64,000 nucleotides of DNA from Paramecium sonneborni (lineage: Eukaryota > Ciliophora > Oligohymenophorea > Peniculida > Parameciidae): the NCBI GenBank assembly GCA_905182985.1, contig CAJJDN010000116.1, forward strand, positions 84,470 through 148,469. Reading direction: 5' to 3'. This document shows positions 12,360-23,647 of the stretch, piece after piece. The translations under genes were made by a program, and so were the position numbers. The notes below the pieces were generated by a model. It searched no databases and was not told where the DNA came from. It saw only the letters and a list, made by a program, of their open reading frames with translations. Each line of letters opens with the position of its first letter. Positions within the stretch are counted from its first letter, which is position 1.

Positions 12360-12797
12360 ATGAGTTCTCTTATTATTAATCAAGAAGATTTTAGAAATCA
12401 TGTTAATTCTAAATCAATTACTAAGGTTTTTAATGATGCTATTTTGAGCAAGGGATTCCCATTAAATAATTAAAAATTTATGCAAATATTTGAACTATCT
12501 CAACTATGCAACAACACAAAATATACAATAGAATCAATAACAAATAAACGATTTGTTAATACTCTTATGTTATCTAATTTATTTACTATTTTATATACAT
12601 TCATAAACAATTATCAATAACAATCAACAATATCATATCATATCATTAATCAGAACTAATAAATATAATCCTAATATTCACTATTAATAATCTATCACTT
12701 TTATGTTTCACATTTTTTAAATTAAATTTGTACAATCATAAATTTTCATTTAAAAACCTAAACATAACTTATCTAATATATTATACTCAAGTATTGA
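12360..12797 (+). CDS. Possible small gene, unknown
   Basis: An open frame of 145 codons from ATG 12360 to TGA 12795-12797. The first 60 residues look like real protein (MSSLIINQEDFRNHVNSKS, later ITKVFNDAILSKGFP). The second half is low in information, rich in Ile, Asn and Gln, and may be untranslated sequence in which TGA happens to be absent. It is divergent from the gene starting at 12261, with about 98 bp between start codons. No family was recognised. Confidence 0.35.
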
Positions 12798-13073
12798 AAG
12801 GACTTTATTAACCTTAAATAGTGATAGATTTTATTTATTTATATATCCAAGTCAAACTAAATCAATAACTTTCTTAAATATCCCTATCAACTACAAATGT
12901 TTTTAGAACTTTAGATTATCGATGACTGGAATCCAAAAATTTAGTTTTAATTAATTTATTTCATGAAGCATTTTATCGTTTTTCTGATTATGTTAATCAT
13001 CCTAAACTGTTAAGCATAATCTTTAGAGAGAACATTAAGATAACGGTATTAGCAGAAGTAGCTTGTCAATTAA

Positions 13074-13334
13074 ATGACATTTACATAAAATTAGTATTAA
13101 ACCCGACTATTATAATAAGATAAAGATGATTTAATCGAACATTAAGAAAAAACATAAAATGGTGAAATGCTTGGAAATCAAGAGGATTAGAGAATTAAAG
13201 TTAAGAAAATTGTTAAGAAGAGAAGGATTATCCTTAAACCCATACCTACTCCATAAAATGAGAAAGAAATTCATACAAAAAAAAGAAAGCTTCATAAAAA
13301 AATTTTAAAGTGCAAAAAAATTATACAGGATTGA
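13074..13334 (+). CDS. Small very basic protein, unknown
   Basis: Intronless frame of 86 residues from ATG 13074 to TGA 13332-13334. The first half is Gln- and Asp-rich; the second half is strongly basic (KVKKIVKKRRIILKP, then KKRKLHKKILKCKK). It reads as a real coding frame because Gln is encoded by TAA and TAG and the charged pattern is specific to this frame. Such a sequence would suit a nuclear or nucleic-acid-bound protein, but this is inference. No homologue was recognised. Confidence 0.5.
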
Positions 13335-14029
13335 AAATTTATTATCATTAAAATACATTTCAAAAATTTCAACCATCACTCAAAGAAATTATACTAACTT
13401 TATTTCTTCAATATTTACTTTCTTTTCATTCTCTATAGATTATACATACAAAGAGCTTTAGTAATCTTAAAAATATCTTTTAAGGTGCCAATTATAGAAT
13501 TTATTGAGCATCATGTAATTTTCAATACAAAAATCATAAAAAATCGATAAAAAAATTTAAATTTAGTTTATCAAACTTTTATCATTTATCTAGAATTAGT
13601 TTATTATTATTATTATTAATGTAAAATTCATAAATATTTTAATGCAAGAAAGAATAAGATTTTTTTATATTTCTAAACAAAAAAAGTTTATATTAACAGG
13701 TATCTTCCATAACCTAAAAATAGTTTACTTAGTTTGAGTTATCATGAATATTTTTAGATTTTGTGAAATGCAATAAAATTTAATAGTTTTTTGATGATTC
13801 TTATTAAGATTTAAATAGGAAATTTAATGAAAATATTTTGATTTTTTGGTAAGAATAGTATTGAAATTGTAAAAAATAAAATTTGTAATATAATACAATC
13901 GGATTTATTTTAATACATTAACTATTAAAATCAAATAAATTAAGAGAAATAAGTTTAGTTGATTATGAAAATTTCGAAATAATGAGAATGTGAAGATGTT
14001 AATTTTAATTTATTTTAACGAATTCAAAA
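13335..14029. other. AT-rich intergenic region
   Basis: About 695 bp with short homopolymer and ATT-type simple tracts (for example near 13600-13620). No gene, RNA or repeat array was seen. It presumably contains the promoter of the gene at 14030. Confidence 0.5.
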
Positions 14030-16270
14030 ATGTTAAATTCATCACCTCATATGAAATTAGATAAGCCATATACACAAAGTCCATAATACAAAAAGCAATA
14101 TCCATATAACTTAGACACAAATATTCCAGTCAGAAACTCATTCACTTCTAAAACTATCAAAGAGAATAGATAAAACACAGATTCTTAATATAATGAAGAA
14201 TTAGAATATTACAAGAATAGATGTGCAGACCTTGAAATTTATGGAAGATAATTGAAAAGTGAATTAGATGCAATGATAATCAGAATGAGTAAATAAGGTG
14301 TATTGGATGATAAGACAGAATTCATATTACATTAGAATTAGATACTTAATTAAGATCTGGATAAATTACAAAAAAGTTATGCATAGAAAAAGACAGAATG
14401 TGAATTGTGGAGATCAAAATATGAGCAATAACTTAATAGCGCAGTTTAATGTATAGAAATTTAGTATTGAAATAATAGTAAAAGCTTAATATGAGTTAGA
14501 TTTGAAGAAATTAAGTAATGAGTTAAAGTTATTTGAGGAGAAAAATAATCTTTTAGAGAAAGAAAGATCATAAGAAGTTGAAGTGACTAAGACAACAATT
14601 TAAAGTATTATACATAATAAATATTTTAAGTTTAAAATGAATAACAAAAACATAGTTATTTAAAATAAATAGATATGTTAGAGAATTAAGTTAGAAAGCT
14701 TAGAGAGTATGCAGATATGAGAGATAAAGAAACAGATAATTTGGAAATGAAATTTAGTTAAATTTTATAGGAAAGAGAATATTATGAGAGTTAATTACTT
14801 AAAGAAAATGATATTTTAAGAAATAGATTATAGGAATAAGAGAGAGAGTTTTTAGTTGATATGAATAGTTTAAGATAGAAATAAGACATTCTTTATCAAG
14901 GTTAAGTTGAGAATCTAAAGAAATAATTTATAACATAATAAGAGATTATGGATACAGAGATTGAAAAGTTAAAGGGTCTTTTAGATATTAAGAATACAGA
15001 GATTGAAACTTTATTATTATAAAATAAGAGAATGAGAGCAAATTATGAAGACGAAACTTAGACAATAAGAAATTAATACGAAACTTTTGAATAGAAAACA
15101 GTTAAAAATGAATAGAAGATATTGGAAGATTCTTAGAATGCTGAAAGAACTTTAAGAATTTAATAGGAAAGAGACATATAAAGTTAGAAAAGTTAATTCA
15201 TAGATTAAATTAAGATTCTTGAAAATTAAGTAAACACTTAAAACAAGTAGATATCTGAATAAGAAAATTAATTAGTTGAATTATAAAAGAATAAGTAGGA
15301 ATTACTTTAGATCAATTCATAGGAATAAGAGAGATCATAAAATATCATAAATAGTTTAAAAAAATAGGTAATTAATATTTCATTATTTTAATAGATATTA
15401 TAACAATAGGAATCGTTTTAAATTTAAATGTAATAAAACTATAGAGATTATGAATAATAAAAGTAAGAATTGATAAACTTTAATGAATAATAATCAGCAT
15501 TAATGAAACAGTTATAGTAACAAATATAAAATTTAAATCAAATAATTGAATTGAAAGAAAAACAATATGAAACAACTTTAATTTAATTTAAACAATTGAA
15601 TACTTAAACATATGTATAAAAATAATAAAGATTATTAGAATAAATTTGTTGAAGTTTCTAAAGAGAATGAATAAATAAAAGTGGAATCATAAAAATATAT
15701 AGATGAATTAGAAGAATAGATAGTAATATTAAAACAATTAAATGGATAATAAGAATAAAAAATAGTATTTCTTGAGTCTTCTTTGGGGAGTGAAAAATTA
15801 AATGCAGAGAAATAGATAATAAATTTAGATAACGAAAATAGACAAAAATGGTAAATTATTGAATAATTGAGAATTGAATTAATAACAAAAGAATAAAATA
15901 TTCTCAAATTATAAAATGAAATATAAGATACTAAAAATGCTTTATAAAATTAATTAGAAGAAGAAAAACAAAAGATTGAATAAGAGATGAAAAGATTGTA
16001 GATTAGTTAAAATGAAGAATTAGCAAATACAAAGTAGAAGTGGCATCTAAAAGAAAATTCAGTGAATTCAGAATTAATTCAATTAAAAAGTTAATTATAA
16101 ACTTAACAAACTCTAAATATAGAATTGAGCAGACGGTATGATTTTATGCATATAGTTTTAGATTGGAACTTTAGGGATAACAGATTAAATCAGTAGTAAA
16201 TGAATCAGATGTAATTAAACAGTACAAAGTATTATCAGAAATTTAACTTATAAATAGGCTTAAAAATTGA
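14030..16270 (+). CDS. Long coiled-coil protein
   Basis: About 704 residues after removing five introns of 28, 26, 27, 25 and 20 nt; the exon total is exactly divisible by three. The first 50 residues are Pro/Ser/Tyr-rich (PYTQSPQYKKQYPYNLD). Almost everything after that is charged heptad-like coiled coil rich in Glu, Lys and Gln (EQEREFLVDMNSLRQKQ, later KQLQQQIQNLNQIIELK). The last intron, 16136-16155, is only 20 nt, and its removal gives a clean ending at TGA 16268-16270. Likely a structural protein of cortex, basal body or centrosomal type, by composition only. It lies just upstream of an SMC3-like relic on the same strand, but nothing shows the two are one gene. Confidence 0.75.
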
Positions 16271-16379
16271 GAATTTAAATATAATTATTAACTTAAGTAT
16301 TATTATAAATAGAATATCTAATTCACAATCTGTTATCATATAAAGCTGTTGATCTTAAAGTTTTAAATGAAAATAAAAA

Positions 16380-16840
16380 AATTTAGCTTATCATTAAAAA
16401 GATTAAGAAACTTAAATGAATTTTAATCATAAATTTACTATAAAAGATTAAAGTTTATTTGAAAAAATTAATTAACTTTAAACTAGATTCTTAGACTATT
16501 TATAAAAATTATCAGACTTAAAGCTAATTTAATAAGATTTCTAAAAACAAAGAAATTTAGAATTGGACATCGTTTTCAAGTGTGAGAAAACCATTGTTGC
16601 TTTTGTCATTCTAATTTCTTTATAAAAATAGAATCCAAATCAGTTTTTTATTTAGATGAATTTGATGCTGCTCTTGATGAAAACTTTAGAAATCAAGCAG
16701 CTTAAATAATTTAAAATTTATAAAAAGGATCTTAATTCATAATTATTACATTTAGATCTAAACTAGTAAATTGGAATAATGATATGGTGACATTTTACAT
16801 AGTTATTTCATCGAAATTAATAAAGTTTAATACTTAAAAC
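16380..16840 (+). pseudogene. SMC3-like C-terminal relic, internally deleted and frameshifted
   Basis: SMC3 is the cohesin ATPase. This stretch carries recognisable pieces of the SMC3 C-terminal head: a coiled-coil exit similar to LNEFNHKFT, then EKTIVAFVILISLQ, which matches the region after the LSGG signature, then FYLDEFDAALD (Walker B and D-loop), and SQFIIITFRSKLV (H-loop region). It is broken. The signature LSGG is missing: about 80 residues that normally separate the coiled coil from EKTIVA are lost, leaving VFKCEKT. A frame change in the T run at 16644-16649 separates the signature side from Walker B. No start codon, N-terminal Walker A half or other SMC part is nearby. Most likely a decayed partial duplicate of a functional SMC3 elsewhere in the genome. 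Confidence 0.75.
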
Positions 16841-16898
16841 AACTTAATAAGAAGGGAAGAAAATACTCAAAGCTTGAAACTTATGAATTAAATCATTA

Positions 16899-18253
16899 TC
16901 AAAAATATCCTTTCAAACTTCCAAATTTTCCTGTATTTAAAATTTTTTTCTTATCATAATTCTAAATTATCACTTCATCAGGTAATTATTCTTCCTATTT
17001 TAGTGGTACTTTCTTGAAATAAGTTTTAAATCCGCCTTAACTATTTGCAAAAGAACCAGTGATTTTGACAAAACTATCCCTAGGATTTCTAACAGAATTG
17101 ATCTCTTATTTCATCACATTTTATCCATTTAATTGAAGTTGATCAATTTCATCTATATTTTATGGAATAAGTTTATGAACAAGTTCTTCATTCTCCTTGA
17201 GTTTTCTATCTAAATAAAAACGAGATGTAAATGATGTATAAGGTCTTAATCCTTTTGCAGTAGAATTCTAACCTCTAATAATTTCAATAACAGGAGGCTT
17301 CTTATCAATTTAATAGTTAGGATCCTCTTCTAATTTGTCTATGTATTTATAAGGATTCTTTTTTTTAAGTGTTGATTCTTAAGATCGTAATCCTTATTTC
17401 TGTATAAAAAATAAAAATTACCCAATAATCATTTCCTAACTTTTAATCGATTGGTGTTATATGATCAAGTAATTATTTAACTTCTTGTTTAATTCTAAAT
17501 TATTCTATCTTATCATTCATTGATTAACCAATTTTTCTCTAGATTCTTGAGCTCACCTTAATTTTAGTTTATTCCCAATCACTTTAAGTATTTTCATAAT
17601 TTGTCATGGCCCTTATAAAAGCATCCATTTTAAGTTAATCTCCTTTATTTAGCTACTTTTTGATATCTTGATTCAATTTGGCAGTCTTATATCATGGGGC
17701 ATGTTTTACTTCTGCTTAATTTATTTTTACTCTTCTCTCAACATCAACAATTTCTTATTGTACTTATTCTTCATTTAATTAGATCAACTGGTATTCTTTA
17801 GATTTCACTTTGCTTGGAGATTTTTTAGCAAGATCCTTACTTGACATAAATTCGGTTACTTAAGAATATATAGAGAATCAATTTACATTTTGTGTAACTA
17901 TTATTAATCATAGGTGGTGCCTCAAAATCAGATTATAATTAAGTTTATAACTTGACTTATGTTTTCTTACCAATGCTTTGTCTCCTTTACTTTTCAAGCA
18001 TAAATTGTTGAACTGAACCAACTAATGTATGTCTTATGATCTATCCTTTTGTATCTAATTTAGGTCCTTTATCATGAGCAGGTATTTATCTTAACAATTC
18101 CTAAGATCCGCTAAAGAAGTTTTAAGTTTGAGTCTATATTTAAATAGGAGATGGATGGACAATAAAAAATTGATTATGTTATGGAGAAGAAACTTTGACT
18201 GTTTCTGTTTATAGACTGGATTAAGGCTGATCTAATTTTTAAAATTTAATCAT
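16899..18253 (-). CDS. Unknown hydrophilic protein (426 aa)
   Basis: Read from ATG 18253 to TGA 16899-16901 with three introns of 28, 24 and 22 nt; the exons total 1281 nt. The 28-nt intron joins what would otherwise look like two small genes. The protein is hydrophilic: a Gln/Pro/Ser-rich first third (FIVHPSPIQIQTQTQ), a central helical part (AKLNQDIKKQLNKGDQL, then EQTKIKVSSRIQRKIG), and a C-terminal part with aromatic and Pro motifs (LRPYTSFTSRFYLDRKL). Two of the introns end in AAG. It starts 26 bp downstream of the stop of the PPAT-HD gene on the same strand. No family was recognised; a ciliary or cortical role would be a guess. Confidence 0.7.
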
Positions 18254-18279
18254 TTTTTATATATTATATTATAATGAAC

Positions 18280-19713
18280 TCATACTACCCACTATTATAA
18301 AATTTCGATCTCTTCTTATATATTTTTTCGAGCTTTTTCTTCACTTCTCAAATTAAATATTTTAGATTGTAAAAATTTTTATAAAACAGCAATTCTACCT
18401 GTTTTATATTCTTTATCTGTGAAATGAGAATATTCCTTTCTTATATCTTGAGCATATATTTGATAAGCATCAGATTCTAAAATAGACATATCAGCATCTA
18501 AAAATATCATTAAATCTGATAAATCATTTTCTGATAAGAATGAAACATCAGTTTGATGACTTTTTGTTTATAAAATAAAAATAGAGATAACTTCTGAGTC
18601 TATTTTACATTCTTATGCAAATTATTAAAATAACAAACAGCTTTTTTCTTCATTATCATGAAGTTTAGGATAATAAATGGCATCATGAAAAAATGTTGCT
18701 AATTTGACGTTTTAAATATTTTTTGCTCCTTTTAACTATTTTAGCATATCATAGATGTGTCTTAGAGTGTGATAATGTCTTTAAGACTAAGAATAATAAT
18801 CCACAAGAATAGATTCAAACCAATAAAGATTGTTACTTACAGATAACCATTCTTATTTGAGTTCCAAATATTCTTACTCAGTCAATCTATTTTATGATTA
18901 AATTTATTCTCTGAATTAAGTGGATGATATTTTTACCTCTCCTTAATTAACCTAATTTTCAATCATTCCAATAATATAACCTTCTAATTAATTTAAATTC
19001 AATTCCTTCCTAAGATTGTTAATATACTCTAAAGATTTTTAAGTTTCTTATGTAGCAATTAATACTTCATATTATCCATTCTTGGTTGGTCCTGCAGGCT
19101 CAATCAATTCAGAGAAATACAATTCAATATCAGGTCGGAACATTAAACAAAACTCTTTTACACATCTAGAACGAGTTTCATAAGATTATAAGAAACCTTT
19201 CAATTTCTTCTTTTATAATAATATTTCTCCAGTTATACCTATAGTCAAATGTTAGCTAACTGTCAGTAAACTTAAACTTAGAAGAATTTTATGTCCAATG
19301 TGTAAATGATCAAAAGTACCACCATTAGCACCTCTCTAAAATTGATTTATTTTATATCCTTCTTCAGAAAATTAGATCTATTAAACTTCATGATTGAATG
19401 AAAGTTGAATATTAAAATCACCTTATAATGGAGTGCCTAAATTTATAACCAGATCAAATTTGTGATTATTTAAGAATTGTTTGTTTAATGAATCAAAAAT
19501 CACACTGAATTTTGTAGGATAATTTTGTGTTTTGTCATATAGATGGAATAATATTTTCTCATAAACTTTTAGATATGTTATTGGAGTTCCTATTAAATAA
19601 AGAACTATTTCTTCTTAATTTGTTTTAAGATAATCTTCTATTTTATGATCTAAGGTTTAAAATCCAATAAATTCGAATGGACATATGATTAATAATTTAG
19701 CATGATGTTTCAT
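18280..19713 (-). CDS. Phosphopantetheine adenylyltransferase fused to an HD phosphohydrolase
   Basis: Single exon of 477 residues, ATG 19713, TGA 18280-18282. The N-terminal half contains GANGGTFDHLHIGHKILL at about residue 130-150, the nucleotidyltransferase signature (T/H)xGH of eukaryotic-type PPAT, the enzyme that adenylates 4'-phosphopantetheine to dephospho-CoA in CoA synthesis. Flanking residues (SYETRSRCVKEF, RPDIELYF) fit the COASY/PPAT family. The C-terminal half is a predicted metal-dependent HD-superfamily hydrolase: HYHTLRHIYDML (about residue 313), FFHDAIYY (about 343) and LDADMSILE (about 405) match the metal-binding H, HD and D positions. In animals PPAT is fused to dephospho-CoA kinase; here the partner is an HD hydrolase, so dephospho-CoA kinase must be elsewhere. 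The HD part might act on a CoA-pathway phosphoester, which is inference. It shares an 8-bp divergent start region with the gene at 19722. Confidence 0.85.
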
Positions 19714-19721
19714 TATTAAAA

Positions 19722-20289
19722 ATGAATAAAAATTAATCAGCTCATTATATCACAAATAACTAATCATATGGTGATGGTTGGTTATTACATAATGGATAAC
19801 AATAAGTAGATATGACATCATGTCCTGTGCCTACTTATGCTGAAATTGTACGTCAAATGCAAGTGAGAATTCTATAATTAACATTAATAGGACTTTAGAA
19901 GAGCTGAAAAATTACTGAAAAACAAATTGGTTGCTCAAACGATTGGGCTTGAGATATCTTAACCTATTTCTGAAGAAGAAAAGTAACGTAGGAAACTAGA
20001 TAACAAGGTCCCTTCAAAGAAGTTTCATGTCACTGAATAGGAGTACAAGGCTCCTCCTTAAGGAATCAATGTTGGTATAAATAGATCATTAATTATAGGA
20101 TTACCAATATATGAAACATCTAATATGCAATATGGACAATTGAATCCATCATCATTTGAATTGATTGAGAAATATTATCCTAGAGATGCACGTTTCACTT
20201 AAGCCTTTTTGGGAGAGACTCACAAGTTTGATGGACTGAACACTAGCACAGCCTTCTCAAAAGTTCATAAGAAATTAGATGAATATTGA
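19722..20289 (+). CDS. Unknown conserved-looking protein (179 aa)
   Basis: Starts at ATG 19722 and ends at TGA 20287-20289, with one 28-nt intron starting GTGAG and ending TAG after residue about 48 (...VRQMQ). The exons total 540 nt. The protein is soluble, with a short helical part (DFRRAEKLLKNKLVAQ) followed by a Pro/Tyr-rich region (EYKAPPQGINVG) and the ending TSTAFSKVHKKLDEY. No domain was recognised. The start codon lies 8 bp from the divergent start of the PPAT-HD gene, so the two must share regulatory DNA. Confidence 0.7.
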
Positions 20290-20413
20290 CAATTTAAGAT
20301 CATATTTGCGATTGTTTTCTCAATTAATTCATTCTCCTAATCACACTTTGTCTCCAATTTTTCATTTAAGCCACTTCTCCAAGTTTTCCTGCTTAGAAAT
20401 CACTAATTTTAAT

Positions 20414-21497
20414 TCAAAAAACAAAATACTTTTTAGTTATTGAAACATACTATTTCTAATATGTAGGAGTTTATGAATAAGGAGCAGATTTACAAATAGG
20501 ATCAACAGGGAATTTACTATATATATCTCGTTATTTATCGAAAAAGATTCCAGATGATTGAATAGGATTTCTAATTATAATAACGATATTTATTACAATT
20601 TAGAATAGATATTTTTACAATTTGAAGGTTATTCTATTGGCTAAGGCCATTAATATTCTGTTTTATATAAAGTCTAAGAAGATAGTGTTAATCCTCCAGT
20701 TGTTAAATGTCTAGATGCTGTAACCTTCTCAGGTTTATAATTCGTTTAGAAATCAAAATGATTAGCCTAATCACTATTGTAAAATCTCATACTTTATAAG
20801 TTGTTAAAGTAGCGAATTTTAAATCACTTTTCTCATACATTCTTCTTTCTAGCTTAGGATTGTAATCTTTTATTGGATAAGCTGAATAATGACTTTTATA
20901 ACTGGTCTTTGAAAACTCTGAGGTTTAAGGAGATTTATAATCTTCATAAATAGTATTTTTTATTATTTCCTATCTTTCTTTTTACTTTTGTGGAAAATCA
21001 CGTCCATATTAACTTTACCATTTAGTTGGCAAAATAAATTTGTTCATGTTAAAATCTCCATGCATTTATTCCTGTAGATACAATCCCAACAAATAATAAA
21101 AATAATCTTTATTGTCTTCGAGAAGTTATTCTACTGTTGATCCCTACAACACTTCCTAAGGAATTATCTCCAACCATATTGGATCTGATGCAGGAATGTC
21201 AGGCAGAGGTTCATCAAATAGAGATGTATTTGTTTGACAACTCACTGAATTACTCTGTTAAGGAGTCGCTATAGGAGTTATTGGATTGTGTTAGGATTCA
21301 GATCTTGCTACTTGTTACTTAGTTTAAGGCTATTATTATTAGCTTTTTTATTATGTATATGTTGCTATCTCTTCAAGACTACATGTTGAAAGAGCTTTAT
21401 TTCTCTTCTTTAGTAAAGTTGTTTTTCGAGAGAACCTAGGCGCGAGAAAAGAAGTAGTTTTTGTTGACAATACCTATTTTATTTGATCAGATAGCAT
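20414..21497 (-). CDS. Probable axonemal or microtubule-associated protein
   Basis: Read from ATG 21497 to TGA 20414-20416 with two 26-nt introns; the exons total 1032 nt, 343 residues. The first 90 residues are Ser/Thr/Gln-rich and disordered. The remainder has recurring aromatic-rich motifs such as SKTSYKSHYSAYP, TTYKANHFDF and SQTLYKTEYQWPQP. This resembles the loosely repeated Tyr/Trp/Pro motifs of microtubule-inner or SAXO-type ciliary proteins; the assignment is by style, not by a firm family match. An opposite-strand frame across the same DNA is also free of TGA but has poorer composition. The minus frame also stays open upstream of 21497, so a longer N-terminus cannot be excluded. The first 145 bp of the gene are duplicated at 22501-22645 by the assembly artefact. 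Confidence 0.65.
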
Positions 21498-22007
21498 ATA
21501 TATCGTAATTATATAATTATTTATTATAAGTTTCAAATCTATACACTTACTCTCTTCTAAAACTATATCAACTATTAAAACTAATCCATTTTCTTTTTAC
21601 ATTATGTTTATATCAAATTATAAACTTTATAATTTTTTAGAATCAGATTAACTAATTAATGTTTAAAATTTTACAGCTATTATTTTATTTATCAATATAC
21701 ATAAATTCAGCATTTTTAGAAATTTTATAAATTCTCTATAAATTTTATTAATTAAATAAACTAGTCTTGTAGATACCTGTGTTCTTTCCAATAATAATTT
21801 TAAAACAAATTCAGCTTACTATAAAAAATCAATATCTATTTAGAGATGTTATTATAAATTATTTAAACGCATTAAGACAAAACCATTTTAAGTCTAAAAA
21901 ATATTTTAAAAATATAGTGTCAGAAAATTTCTTAGGAATATTTATGAAAGAGTTTTTTGTTTAATTATAAAGTATTTAAAAAAAATATTTTCAATAGTAA
22001 AATATCT
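21498..22007. other. AT-rich spacer between two minus-strand genes
   Basis: About 510 bp (also present as 22646-23155). Both strands happen to lack TGA in one frame here, so open frames of 60 residues or more appear, rich in Ile, Leu, Phe and Asn. None has a convincing composition or a partner exon. I see no supported gene. Confidence 0.4.
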
Positions 22008-22499
22008 TCAATCATATTTAATTTCTTTCTAAGACACTCCAATTTATAAAATTTTTTAATACTTCCTCCATGTTTAACGTTTAAGTCTCATAATTTTTGT
22101 TTTAATTTATCGAGATTCCTTATAGAAATTATTGCATGTTTTATATAAATCTTCAAATCTTTGAGCACTAGAATTGTTTTCCGATTCCTAAAAGGACTTA
22201 ATACCTGTAGATTTAAGAGCATTCAGATGCATTTTATTATTGGTAATAAGTTTGGATAACTTAGGTTTTTCGAATTTATCATCGACAGTGAACTCTTTAA
22301 TTATGTGAATATTTTTATCAATAGGTTCAGTATGAAATTTTTGTGATGCTTTCATATTTTATTGGAATATAAATTATTTGATAGAGTTGTTTCCTTGATA
22401 TTTTAATTAACTATCAAAAATCCTTCTTTGAATCATATCTTTTCGACAAATTTCTTTTTCATAATCTTCATTTATTTTATTCTTATATTGTTATGTAAA
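22008..22499 (-). pseudogene. Truncated duplicate of the 23156-24130 gene
   Basis: The 3' 492 bp of the gene annotated at 23156-24130, cut at the N at 22500. It is part of the artefactual repeat and should not be counted as a separate gene. Confidence 0.8.
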
Positions 22500-22500
22500 N

Positions 22501-23647
22501 ATGTATATGTTGCTATCTCTTCAAGACTACATGTTGAAAGAGCTTTATTTCTCTTCTTTAGTAAAGTTGTTTTTCGAGAGAACCTAGGCGCGAGAAAAGA
22601 AGTAGTTTTTGTTGACAATACCTATTTTATTTGATCAGATAGCATATATATCGTAATTATATAATTATTTATTATAAGTTTCAAATCTATACACTTACTC
22701 TCTTCTAAAACTATATCAACTATTAAAACTAATCCATTTTCTTTTTACATTATGTTTATATCAAATTATAAACTTTATAATTTTTTAGAATCAGATTAAC
22801 TAATTAATGTTTAAAATTTTACAGCTATTATTTTATTTATCAATATACATAAATTCAGCATTTTTAGAAATTTTATAAATTCTCTATAAATTTTATTAAT
22901 TAAATAAACTAGTCTTGTAGATACCTGTGTTCTTTCCAATAATAATTTTAAAACAAATTCAGCTTACTATAAAAAATCAATATCTATTTAGAGATGTTAT
23001 TATAAATTATTTAAACGCATTAAGACAAAACCATTTTAAGTCTAAAAAATATTTTAAAAATATAGTGTCAGAAAATTTCTTAGGAATATTTATGAAAGAG
23101 TTTTTTGTTTAATTATAAAGTATTTAAAAAAAATATTTTCAATAGTAAAATATCTTCAATCATATTTAATTTCTTTCTAAGACACTCCAATTTATAAAAT
23201 TTTTTAATACTTCCTCCATGTTTAACGTTTAAGTCTCATAATTTTTGTTTTAATTTATCGAGATTCCTTATAGAAATTATTGCATGTTTTATATAAATCT
23301 TCAAATCTTTGAGCACTAGAATTGTTTTCCGATTCCTAAAAGGACTTAATACCTGTAGATTTAAGAGCATTCAGATGCATTTTATTATTGGTAATAAGTT
23401 TGGATAACTTAGGTTTTTCGAATTTATCATCGACAGTGAACTCTTTAATTATGTGAATATTTTTATCAATAGGTTCAGTATGAAATTTTTGTGATGCTTT
23501 CATATTTTATTGGAATATAAATTATTTGATAGAGTTGTTTCCTTGATATTTTAATTAACTATCAAAAATCCTTCTTTGAATCATATCTTTTCGACAAATT
23601 TCTTTTTCATAATCTTCATTTATTTTATTCTTATATTGTTATGTAAA
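22501..23647. repeat. Direct repeat copy 2 (1147 bp)
   Basis: Second copy of 21353-22499. Its first 145 bp duplicate the 5' end of the gene at 20414-21497 without the rest of that gene. Its right part is continuous with the complete gene at 23156-24130. Confidence 0.9.

Larger units (their letters stand above)
21353..22499. repeat. Direct repeat copy 1 (1147 bp), probable assembly duplicate
   Basis: This segment repeats at 22501-23647 (offset 1148) with a single N at 22500 between the copies. Copy 1 joins continuously to the axonemal-type gene on its left, and copy 2 joins continuously to the gene at 23156-24130 on its right. The true sequence therefore probably has one copy that joins 21352 to 23648. 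Confidence 0.9.

Noticed and set aside
16270..16380. Fusion of the coiled-coil gene with the SMC3-like head to make a complete SMC
   Set aside because: The coiled-coil gene has its own start and a clean TGA stop, no Walker A, and the SMC3 piece lacks its signature. They are adjacent but unrelated.
20460..21964. Long plus-strand frame without TGA across the region of the axonemal-type gene
   Set aside because: The minus frame has far better composition, two clean introns and a total of 3n. The plus frame is Leu/Ile/Phe-rich with poor residue order and is best explained as a shadow in TGA-poor DNA.
21779..21964. Plus-strand frame of 61 codons, present twice
   Set aside because: It is repeated only because of the assembly duplication. 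The same interval is open on the minus strand too, and neither has convincing protein character.
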